From: Phalacrocorax aristotelis
Taxonomy: Eukaryota > Chordata > Aves > Suliformes > Phalacrocoracidae
Reading direction: 5' to 3'
NCBI RefSeq assembly: GCF_949628215.1
Contig: NC_134286.1
Coordinates: 1,550,001 to 1,614,000, forward strand
Length of the DNA: 64,000 nucleotides
Part shown: positions 31,409 through 41,780 of the stretch, in pieces
Position numbering within the stretch: the stretch's first letter is position 1
Layout of the letters: each line of letters starts with the position of its first letter
Program-made: the position numbers and the translations under genes
The notes under the pieces: generated by a model
Told to the model about the DNA's origin: nothing
The model's database searches: none
What the model saw: only the letters and a program-made list of their open reading frames with translations

Positions 31409-34400
31409 CTGCAACGGGAGAAAGAAATGGAAATGAGTAAATAAGAGCAGGCATCAGAGGACGAAAGGGCATTTCAAAAATCAACAGATCTTCTATTTGC
31501 CCTGCTGACGCTTCCACGTGCCCAGAGCTCCTCCTTGCCCGGGGGAAGCCTTGCCTGCAGCCAGGCAGGCCGTACTGCAGCCAGGCAGCCGGGCACACGA
31601 CAGTCAGGGCTCTGGCTGACCTGCAAGGGCGGCTTCGAACCTGTAGCGACCAAAACACGGCCCCCCCGCCAGGTGCGTCACAACAACCAGCACAGACCTC
31701 TGGGGGGGGTCACCGCAACACCCAGTGGTGCACGGGGGGCTGATCTGGCAGCAAGGAGCGTGTGCTGCAAAGGGCACGGTTCAGCCTCTGGATCTCCGTT
31801 TCTTGATTTCTGTGAGTCTGTCCACAACCCCTGTGGGACCCAGCACGGACGGGATACAAGGAGCAGGAATGGGGATAAACCCGATTGCTCAGGTGGCTCT
31901 GGGTGGCCCAAAGGCAGCCTCCGTGGGCTGAAGGAAACAAGGGGGAAGGCCGGACAGCAGGCGCAGGTTGCAATAGCTAAAATAAATGAACCCACCGCCA
32001 GCTCCCTGCTGGAGTTACTCTCTGGGCAGCAGCACCAAAGACTGAGCACGAAAGCTGAAATCCCTCTTTCCTCACTCTACCTACCAGCTGCGGCAGTTTG
32101 TTCCACGAGTGACGACAGGGAACCCTGCCACGGGCTGGAGAATTTTGTTTCACCATAGGCTAATGACGCAAAGAAAGGTTCAGGCTCACGAGTCTCCCCA
32201 GGGAGGAATGTGGGGCATGTTGGAGGTGTCGTTCTTGGGTCTGATGGTCTTCAGGCTCATTTGAGTGACACAAGCTCACTTCTGACACTGAATGGTTTAT
32301 TCATCCTTTACCCCAGTTTAATAGAGAAGAATTAGCCCTCGACACCTGCCCTCAGCCCAGCCGGGTCAGCGGCCATAAGCCTGCTTATGCCCCTAAGGCA
32401 GAACCATTTCTGGGTTGGTGCAAGATGGATCACAGAGGATCCCATTCCAGCACAAAGGCACTGGGGTGCCGTGACTGCATCGTTATCAAGCAAAAAGTAA
32501 TTCAAACCAGAGCGGTCGGAACCTAATCCTGTGATCCAAACCTAGGAGGCCCGAGCTGATCCCTGACAGGAATCAGACACGGAGAGGTGACTCTCACTTT
32601 GCAGCTGAAGCAGAGCCATAGATTACAATTTGACTATGAAACCAACGCAGTTACAGCAGCTCTGAATTCCTCAGCATGTGGCATTGGCTTCAAGCTGCTC
32701 TTCGGCCATTGAGCGAAGGAGCTGGAGCAGGTTAGGACAGAAAAATGGATTGCTTCTCTCTTCGCCTCATGCAAATTTTTATTCTGGTGCAAATGTAAGC
32801 AGTAAAAATACAAAAATGGTTCCATCAATAGCCTTGCAGGGTAGCCATAAAGAATCCTGGGGCCTGAAAACGTCGTATTTCATGGGAGGTATCGCCTTGC
32901 AGAAGGAGTCACATTTTAACTACTAAGTTTACTAAAGGCTTTACTCAGCTGAATCTCACAGGGTTTTCTGCTTTTCATATTACAGAAACCTCCTGGTCCT
33001 TCAAGCCAAGGGGCAGATGCTTTAGGGGTAAGCAAACTACGAATACCACGTTCACCACTGGACTAAGCGCCCTTCTTCACACATCCAGAGATCTAAATCA
33101 TACCCACAGCACTTGGCAGCCTGAGCTGTGAGCATGTTGGAAAGGGGCACCTGGACACTCAGCTCGGCTGCAGAGAAAGAGCACCTTTTTTTCTTTTTTT
33201 AACAAGCTCACCAGGTAAACAGCCAAAAGACGGGCAAGCAGTAAACTGATAAGCTCTGTAGGAGGGTAAGGAAAAGAAGTCAGCGCATAACAAAGAATCT
33301 GATGGCATTTCGGCATCATAGGTGCCTTCAGACCGGTTTTAACCCAGCGTTTGTGCAGGGGGTGCTGTCGGATTTACTCCTCCCAGCAGCCCCGACTGCC
33401 CTCTTTCACACACCACGAGTGGCTTTTGTGAACCGCAGCCCCATTTGCTGCAAAAACGGGAGGGATGGTGAATTTGTACCAAGCCACCGTCCTCTCTGGC
33501 ATCCAGCCTGGGGTGTGGAGAAGAATACATGTTATTAACCAACCAGGATTAAAAGAGATGAAACGACAAACCCTGAAACAGCTCCAGCAAACCACGCTAT
33601 CAAATGGCTTGGAGGGTGCTGAGCCCGCAGGCAATTTAAAGCTCATGGTTTGGTGTTTTAGTTTTTTTTTTTCTTAAAGGGTCAGAAAAAAGAAGAAACA
33701 GGTATGCGGAGCCAGACGAACCCCCAGCACATCACAAATGTTACAAACCTGCGGCACACTAGGAAAAAGAGAAAAGTCTGTTCGAACGGAAACCAAATAA
33801 AAATGAAGCCTCTTTAATCGACCATCTGTGTATCAGGTCCAGCCAGCTGGGAAACAGTTGCCCAATGGGGAGGAAATTTCACCTGTAGTTTTAGGAGAAA
33901 TACATGAACTTGAAACATTCCTGCTTGTTCTGTTCCATGTCTACTAAAAATTGCCCGAAGCTAAACTACGAGGAGGACACAGCCACTTCTCCGCCTACTC
34001 TGAAGCCTCAGGGCTCACGCCCAGGCTCCTGCACTGGACCCTACACGCTCCAAGGACCAGCCAGGAACACCTGCCAGCAGGCCATGCCCGAACCTCAGCT
34101 GAAATTAAGGTCAGGCTAATGCTTTCAGTCCCAGCTCTGTGCGCCAGCTGACAGGTCCCCGTCAGAAATGGCTTGGGAAATGCTTTTAAGTGGAAGTTTT
34201 ACTCACTGCTCAGAAGCTGGGCTCATTCCCTGTCTTCTAGGGTCTCTCACTGAAATAGCAGACGTACGAGAAAGTTTTCAGGGAGTTCAGCTTCCTGAGC
34301 ATAGAGTTGGATATCAGATGTCACTTCTATTGACCATACTTACAGAGAAAAAAAATTTTCCAGCCTTATTGAGGGGAAAAATGTCCTCCCATAGCTTCCC

Positions 34401-35872
34401 CCCAAATTTCAGCTTTCTCCAGGCAGCAGATTGGGTCCCACTGGATGGAAATGAGACTTCTTGAGTGTTCACCTACTTCAGAAAAAACCACACTCAGGCA
34501 GACTTCAGGACAGGCACGCTTTCCCAAACAGCACTGAAGAGTCACTGCAGTGAGCCACAGAAGTTAACATGCTGCTCAGAGGGGATTACTTTAACTGCAT
34601 GATTTCATCAGCAGATCAACACTTCGCTACTCTATTTTCAGATTTACTTTCATCACGTTCCCTACTCCCTGGTTGTTAATAAGGTCTTAATTAAAAGAAA
34701 AAAACCCTCAGATTTGATTGGAGTGACCCTTGGCAATACGTGTAGAAGACGTGACGTTGTACAGCCAGTACCAAATACATTCATGAGTCCGTCTCTGCGC
34801 TGGAACAGACCTTCTGGTTTGCTATTTGCTAGGGAAGAAATAGATTTAAAAACAGACAAAAAGCCATATTTCATCATCCTCTTACTTTATTGCTCAGAAG
34901 ACTATGCCAGTCTCAACATTAAAGCCTTAATTAGCTTTTTTAGCTACTCCTGTTAACGAGGACAAATGGATCAACTCTGAATCCCAAAACAGTATCGCTC
35001 CGAGCTGCCCACTGAATCTAAAGGGTTTCTGGTCTCAGGCACAAAGGAGGAAGCACCGTCAATACAGAAGAGACTCTTTTTAGAGGGTTTTAATGCATAA
35101 ACACCGCGGCCGGCTCCAGGAATGGTCGCTGCCATGTGACACTCACTTCAATACCCGCACAGTTTCAGGGAGAACATTGAAATGCTCAGGCACACAAAGC
35201 GAAGCGATGCGAATCGCCGACTCCACCCCTTGGACCCTCCGCTGGGTGCACGCGGGAGGGCTACGAGAGCCCAGGTTGCTATCAGCTGCACCAAGAAAAT
35301 CATCGCAACCAGTGCATCACCAGTCCTTCCCAAGCAGAAAAGCCACAGGCATTGGTACGTGCCCTGCCATTCAACTCCAACAAAATCCCAATCCGGCACC
35401 TTTTCCGTTCTTTTGGCTTGAAAACAGCCTGTGCAGTAACTCGGGGTGACAAATTGACTCCAGAGCTGCGCAAGGACACTTCGCTCCCTGCTCCTGACAG
35501 AGTGGGAGAGCTCTCCCCTGCCCACACAAGCCTGCTCAAACGGTAGCAGCAAGCTGCTGAACTCCTTCAACGCACACGGACAGCTTCAGCAGCTCACTAG
35601 TGCAATACAAATCCTAAGACGCCCAGAAATTCCCTTCTTCATGTGCACCACATGCAGACAGACACATACAAACCAGCGACAGGAGACAGGTCGGTTATCA
35701 GCAGTTTTTAAAAGCAAAACGCTGCTGTTTCAGTCGGTCTGCTCTCCAAGGGAGGGGGAGGCAGGCACCCTCTTCCTGCGGGCTGGGGCCGGCCGGGAGC
35801 CATGGAGCCCGTGCGTGGCCGGGCAGCACCGTGGGGACATTGCGATGCCACTGGTGATGTTGTTGGGCCTCG
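31409..35872. other. Non-coding stretch upstream of the FGFR3-like exon
   Basis: I see no exon with both good splice sites and recognisable homology. It would be the first/second intron of an FGFR-type gene on the minus strand. No signal-peptide exon was recognised. Confidence 0.5.
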
Positions 35873-36066
35873 GCTCAGGGCCGAGCCCTGCTCCCAGGGA
35901 GCACGGCAGGGGTCTGGCAGCCACACCTTTCCTTTGCACAAAGCTGCCAGAGCCGTGAGGGAGCTGGGCCTGAGGATTCCTGCTGGAGCCCCTGCAAATC
36001 CCAACCCCTCGCTCAGTTTAGAGGCATCACCAGAGAGACGCTTCCCTCAGCGCCACCTCCGCGTAC
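35873..36066 (+). repeat. Inverted repeat arm A
   Basis: About 194 bp whose reverse complement is found, split by a solo LTR, at 37250-37275 plus 38088-38255. By eye there are roughly nine differences over the 172 bp on the far side of the LTR, that is about 95 percent identity. Confidence 0.85.
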
Positions 36067-36818
36067 ACCACTTGTTAGGATGCAAACAGCATCCCCAAGC
36101 CTTCACGTGCAAAGGTGTCTCAGAGCACAGGAAGGGTTTAGCGCCACTCGAACACAGCATCGACCCCAAGCTCTGGGCTGAAGCTGCAGGTGACACCCAG
36201 GGGACCACTGAGGCAGGTGCCAAGGGTGCTCCCCACCCCTGGGGGTTCAACTGTGCCCCAACTGACAGCGTCAATACGTACTTCAGCCTAAAATGGGGAG
36301 AGCTGGGGACACTGTTTCTGCCGCTTCCCACCCCCGGGGCCAGCACGGGCTGCTCGCTCCCTCCTGCTCACCCACCGCATCTGCCCCGACCAACTCGCTG
36401 AGGTGGTGCCCCAGAAATCAGTGCTTTTGGCTGTGAAAAAAATGAGCCAAACGAGTTACACCAAGAACCTGGTCTTTTACTGGGGCTTTCTTGCAAACAC
36501 AAGCAGTGCCCGCTGTGATTTACAGCTGTAACCAAAAGGGCTACGGAAGGAAGGCCCTCACCCCCAGCCCCCACCGAGCCATTCCTTCCCCCGGCACGTT
36601 TGTGCAAACAGGCTTCAAACCCTTGCCTGAGCAGCGGGGACTTTCTGCCGGGTACGTGCGGTCCCGGAGGGGGGGGCGGGGAGGGGGCTCCCTGCCGCTG
36701 AAGGGCTTTGAAACAGCAGCAGGGGCTCCGGAAGCAGCCGAGGCGCCGCAGAGAGACGCGGCATTGAAAATACAACCCAAAGCAAGAGCCGACCCGCTTT
36801 TGCTCGACGTTTTGCCGC

Positions 36819-36855
36819 GCGGCAGCAGCGGCAGCAGCAGCAGCAGCAGCAGCAG
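36819..36855. repeat. CAG/CTG triplet run within the CpG island
   Basis: An interrupted GGCAGCAGCGGCAGCAGCAG-type run continues to about seven uninterrupted CAG units. Read on the minus strand it is CTG, giving a poly-Leu stretch in one open frame. Confidence 0.9.
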
Positions 36856-37249
36856 GAGCCGCCGCGGCGCGGAGCCGAGCGGCCCCGATGGCCCCGCCGG
36901 GCCCGGCCGCCCGCCCCGCCGCCGCCGCCGCCCGCCCCGCGCCCGGCCCCGGGGCTGCGCGGGGGGCTGGGGGGGGGGAAGGGCTCCGCCGGGAGCGGGA
37001 AGGGGCGGCTGGGGCCGCTCAGGGGGGGCCGCGGCTCCCGCCGAGCCCCGGCGCGAAGCGGGCGCCCCTTCCCATCCCCGGGAGAGCGAAGCTGGCTCCG
37101 AACCGCCCGGCCGCGCTCCCGCCGCGGCTCCGGAGGGCATCGAGCGTGGCGAAACGCGCCCGGGCCCTGCCTTTTTCGGGCCCTGGAAGCGCGTTTGATG
37201 CCCAGAGGCGGCGGGAGCGGGCTGAAGGGCTCCGCGGGGCGGGGGCGGC

Positions 37250-37275
37250 GTACGCGGGGGTGGCGCTGAGGGAAG
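37250..37275 (-). repeat. Inverted repeat arm B, proximal piece
   Basis: Reverse complement of 36041-36066 (GTACGCGG...GGCGCTGAGGGAAG). It stops exactly at the solo LTR, and the arm resumes at 38088 after the second copy of the target duplication GAAG. Confidence 0.8.
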
Positions 37276-38083
37276 TGTGATAATTAATTTAGCCTTAAAC
37301 GGAATTCCAATTAAAGTTTACAATTTATTGAATAGAGGCAAGCAAGCAGCGCTGCATGCACGGGGGATCCTTCCACCTAACGTGCATCCCGTCATACAAT
37401 ACTACAGGGTTTATATTCAGTTACTTAATTAATAACAATTAGTAAAAAACACGCCTAAGTTTACACTCACTGGTCAGTGATAAGCATCCCACTTGCCGTT
37501 GGTCAGCGGTAGTTAAATTAGCCACGCTTGCCATGTAGATTAGCCCGCATGCTCTTTACGGGTGTGGGGGGGCAAGTCTTTTTGGTCCTGAATTGGGTCG
37601 GTGGTCGCACTCTCCCCCTGCCGGAATTACCCTTCCCCCAGTTTCCATGCTTCAGCGCCTTCTGAGCCAAGAAGTCCCCTGTTATCACTACTGGCTGATT
37701 TGTGGCCTTCCCTTATCTTGGCACTCTCCTTTGTAGCAGGATGTTTCCACTGTTAGCCCTTGAAGTTCTACTGAATTGTATCCTTTTAGGAGGCTTCTTG
37801 TCAACGCAGCACTCATTGCTAATGCCCTCTTGTCTGGCCTAAGCGTTATTTATTATCTTGTTAAAATTCTCAGGTGTTAGTTTCTACTCCTAACTAAAAT
37901 TCTTTCTTAACAATTAACTTAAACCGCCAATCAACATTCCAACCATTCAGACATTAACAAGTCAATTGACCGGCCCTCGGTTACACAAGCACAAACAGAC
38001 CGGTCAAATGCTAGAGGGTCACACTCACCGTGCGGCCCCAGCATTGTTCCATATTGACACGAATCAGATGAACACATTTTACA
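37276..38083 (-). mobile_element. Solo LTR, copy 2 (same family as 7498-8097, TSD GAAG)
   Basis: 808 bp read on the minus strand from TGTAAAATG to ATTATCACA, flanked by GAAG at 37272-37275 and 38084-38087. Nearly identical to copy 1 over shared parts, plus about 163 bp (37757-37920) and about 46 bp (near 38000-38046) that copy 1 lacks. Minus-strand AATAAA (complement at 37324-37329) and an upstream TATAAA-type box are conserved. It interrupts inverted-repeat arm B, so it inserted after the inverted duplication formed. Confidence 0.88.
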
Positions 38084-38087
38084 GAAG

Positions 38088-38255
38088 CGTCTCTCTGGTG
38101 ATGCCTCGAAACTGAGCGAGGGGTTGGGATTTGCAGGGGCTCCGGCAGGAACCCTCAGGCCCAGCTCCCTCGGGGCTCTGGCAGCTCTGTGCACAGGCAA
38201 GGTGTGGCTGCCAGACCCCCGCCGTGCTCCCTGGGAGCAGGGCTCGGCCCTGAGC
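38088..38255 (-). repeat. Inverted repeat arm B, distal piece
   Basis: Reverse complement of 35873-36040, continuing the arm after the solo LTR. Contains CAAATCCCAACCCCTCGCTC on the minus strand, identical in both arms. Confidence 0.85.
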
Positions 38256-39078
38256 GGAGGGCTCCCGTTAACCCCAGCGCCGCCTCCGGGGGTTGCCCTG
38301 TCGCTATGAGCTGCTGGAGGCTCCCGTGGGCGGGGGGAGCTCTGCCATGATGCCGGCAGCTCTCCCACCGCCGACCCCGTACCCGGGAAGTGTGAAGCCA
38401 GAGTTACAGGTACGTACAGAAGGACAGCGCTCCTCCGCCAGCTGGGCCGTGTGGGGCTGGTGACGCTGGGGGTGCAGCCGGGGAGCTGGGCAAGGGACTC
38501 AGCCGTGGGAGCTGCAGGGGGCTGAGCGGGGGACTGTCCGGAGGGGCTGCAGAGCCTCCTTCTGGGGACTGGCCACAGGCCTGACCTCAGAAGTCTCCTC
38601 TGCAGTCTCCGGAGAGCTCACCTCGGAAGTGTCCAAGGGCAGCCAGGTGGGGAGGGCTGCCGACACCCCGCCCTGGTTCCCCTTGGGGTCTTGCAGGGGG
38701 GGTCGGCGTCCCCCAGCACCCCCGATGCCACGTGGTGTTTGCAGCAGCCGCCCTCCGCCTCGTACTCAGGAGGTCAGGGTCTTCGCTGAAGGAGGCGGTG
38801 GGACATCGGCAAGGATATTTTCACCTTTCTCGTGCAGACGGAACAGCCCGTAAGTAGCATACAGGCTGCCCTTTGGCCTCCTTGCAAAATGCACCACAGC
38901 GACAACAGGGAGCTTTACATCAACAGCAACGTCTCACACCACAGGAACACAGAGGAGTGAGCATCGCAAGGTATCCTTTTCTTTACACATTGTTTTTTTC
39001 CCCGCAGAGGTGGGCAAAAATAACCCAACCCCTGAGCCCCAAGGTTTCCTCCTCTCCCATACCAAGCAGTTGCTCTGT
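38256..39078. other. GC-rich unique stretch before the right satellite, no supported gene
   Basis: Several splice-like sites exist (for example TGTTTGCAG near 38735 and a GTAAGT at 38850), but no frame between them is convincingly coding. Not recognised as a repeat family. Confidence 0.5.
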
Positions 39079-41780
39079 GGCTTTGTGCCTTAAAAGAGGG
39101 GTTTGTACCGTGAAAGTGAAGGTTTGGAACTGAAAACTGAGGCTTTGAGTGTTAAAAGAGGGATTTGAACCCTGAAAGTGAGGGTTTGGCTGTTAAAAAT
39201 GAGCCTTTGAGCTTTAAAAGAAGGATTTGTACCCTGAAAGTGAGGTTTGCGGTCCTAACGCTAAGGCTTTGCTGTTACAAGTGAGGTTTTCGGTGCTTTA
39301 AAGGGAGGGTTTGGGACCTAAAAATGAGGGTTTGTCCCTTAAAAGTAGGGGTTTGTACCCTGAAAGTGAAGGTTTGGAACCTAAAGCTGAGGATTTTAGC
39401 CTTAAAAGAGGGGTTTGAACCCTGAAACTCAGGGTTTGGGAGCCAAAACTGAGGCTTTTAGCCTTAAAAGAGGGGTTTGAACCCTGAAACTCACGGTTTG
39501 GAGCAAAATACGTGAGCATTTGGGACCTAAAATGGAGGCAGTGAGTGTTAAAAAAGGGGTTTGGACGCTGAAAGTGAGTCTTTGGGTGTTACAAATGAGG
39601 CTTTGACTGTTAAATGAGGGTTTTGGTTCCTAGCAGTGAGGGTTTGGCTGTTAAAAATGTGGCTTTGAGCCTTAATAAAGGGGTTTGGACTCTAAAACGC
39701 ACAGTATGGAACAAAAAAATGACAGTTTGAGCATTAGAAGACCGGATTCGATGCTAAAAGTGAGGGTTTGGGACCTAAAAATTGGGGTTTGTCCCTTAAA
39801 ATGAGGGGTTTAGACCCTAAAAGTGAAGTGTTGGGACTTCTAAATGAGGCTTTTCCCCTTAAAAGAGGGGTTTGAACCCTGAAACTCAGAGTTTGGAGCA
39901 AAAAAATGATGGATTGAGAAGTAAATGACCAGATTTGAATGCTAAAAGTGAGTGTTTGGGACCTAAAAGTGAAGCACTGAGCATTTAAAGAAAGGTTTGG
40001 ATGCTGGGAGTGTGGCTTTGGGTGTTAAAAACGAGGCTTTGAGTGTTAGAAGAGGGCTTTGGGTCCTAAAAGTGAGGGTTTGGCTGTTAAAAGTGAGGCT
40101 TTGAGCTTTAAAACAGGTGTTTGGTCCCTAAAAGCGCGGTTTGCAGTCCTGACTATAAGGGTTTGAGCGTTAAAAGAGGGGTTTGGACAACAAAAGTGAG
40201 GCTTTTGCTTTTAAGATTGAGGTTTTGTCCCTAAAAAGGAGGGATTTGGACCCTATGAGTCAAGGTTTGGCATATAAAAATGAGGCTTTGTGTGGAAAAG
40301 ATAGGTTTGGAGCCTCAAAGCGAGGGTTTGGGACCTAAAAATCAGGGTTTGTGCCTTAAAAGTGGGGTTTGGACCCTGAAAGTAAAGGTTTGGAACTTAA
40401 AACTGAGGCTTTGACGCTAGAAAAGGCAAGTTTGGAGGCCAAAAGGGAGGGTTGGGGACCTAAATGTAATGCCTTGAGCCCTAAAGGATGGATTTAGATC
40501 CTCAACGTGAGGCTTTGCAACAAATAAATGAGTCTTTGACAGTAAAAAAGACAGGTCTGGACCCTAAGAGTGAGGGTTTGGGACCTCTAAATGAGGCACT
40601 GAGTGTTAAAAGAGGGGTTTGGATGCTGAAAGTGAGGTTTTTGGCTGTTAAAAATGAGGCTTTGATCTTTGAAACAGGGATTTGGACCCTAAAAGTGAGG
40701 TTTACTGTCCTACCTATTAAGGCTGTGATGTTAAAAGTGAGGTTTTGGGTGCTTTAAAGTGATTCTTCGGGACCTAAGAAATGAGGGATTGTCCCTAAAA
40801 AGGAGGAGTTTGGATCCTAAAAGTGAGGGTTTGGGATATAAAAATGAGGCTTTGATGCTCAAAAAAGCAAGTTTGGAGCCTGAAAGGGAGGATTTGGGAC
40901 CCTAAAATAATGCTTGGAGCCCTAAAGGATGGATTTAGACCCTAAACTTGAGGCTTTGCAACATATAAATGAGGCTTTGACAGTAAAAAAGACAGGTTTG
41001 GACCCTAACAGTGAGGGTTTGGGACCTCTAAATGAGGCTTTGAGAGTTAATAGAGGGTTTTGGACCCTGAAAGTGAGGGTTTGGTTGTTAAAAAATTGGC
41101 TTTGAGCCTTAAATGAGGGTTTTGGACTCTAAAACGTGAGGCTTTGGAAAGGAAAAATGATGGTTTGAGCATTAAAGGAAGGGAGTTGATGCTAAAAGTG
41201 AGGGTTTGGGAACTAAAACTGAGGCACTGAGCGCTAAAAGAGGGGTTTGGACGCTGAAAGTGAGTCTTTGGGTGTTACAAATGAGGCTTTGACTGTTAAG
41301 TGAGGGCTTTGGTTCCTAGAAGTGAGGGTTTGGCTGTTAAAAATGAAGCTTTGAGCCTGAATAAAGGGGTTTGGACTCTAAAATTCCCGGTATGGAACGA
41401 AAAAAATGACAGTTTGAGCATTAGAAGACCGGATTTGAATGCTAAAAGGGAGGGTTTGGGACCTTAAAAGGAGGCAGTGAGCATTAAAAGAAAGGTTTGG
41501 ACGCTGGGAGTGTGGCTTTGGGTGTTAGAAGAGGGCTTTGGGTCCTAAAAGTGAGGGTTTGGCTGTTAAAAGTGAGGCTTAGAGCTTTAAAACAGGTGTT
41601 TGGTCCCTAAAAGCGCGGTTTGCGGTCCTGACTATAAGGCTATGAACGTTAAAAGAGGGGTTTGGACAACAAAAGTGAGGCTTTTGCTTTTAAGATTGAG
41701 GTTTTGTCCCTAAAAAGGAGGGATTTGGACCCTATGAGTCAAGGTTTGGCATATAAAAATGAGGCTTTGTGTGGAAAGGA
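39079..41780. repeat. 41-bp family satellite, G-rich polarity on + strand
   Basis: Same half-unit family as 4249-6219 and the same polarity. Individual units are diverged, but a ~1,479-bp internal duplication is visible (for example the segment around 40221-40290 recurs at 41700-41778). No gene. Confidence 0.93.

Larger units (their letters stand above)
36640..37275. promoter_or_regulatory. CpG-rich island, possible promoter/first exon
   Basis: About 0.6 kb of very GC-rich DNA dense in CpG with long G runs, the profile of a vertebrate CpG-island promoter, in contrast to the surrounding sequence. It lies upstream of the minus-strand FGFR3-like exon, at a plausible distance for an FGFR first exon. 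Long open frames on both strands are compositional. No TATA box stands out. Confidence 0.6.

Noticed and set aside
36491-37280. Long frames across the CpG island (235 codons on +, 199 on - with a poly-Leu run)
   Set aside because: Low-complexity Pro/Gly/Arg/Ala text from GC-rich DNA. The poly-Leu is the CTG run, not a convincing signal peptide.
38735-38855. Possible exon with TGTTTGCAG acceptor and GTAAGT donor on + strand
   Set aside because: The frame that looks protein-like near the donor (DIGKDIFTFLVQTEQ) has a stop a few codons upstream and I cannot match it to a family.
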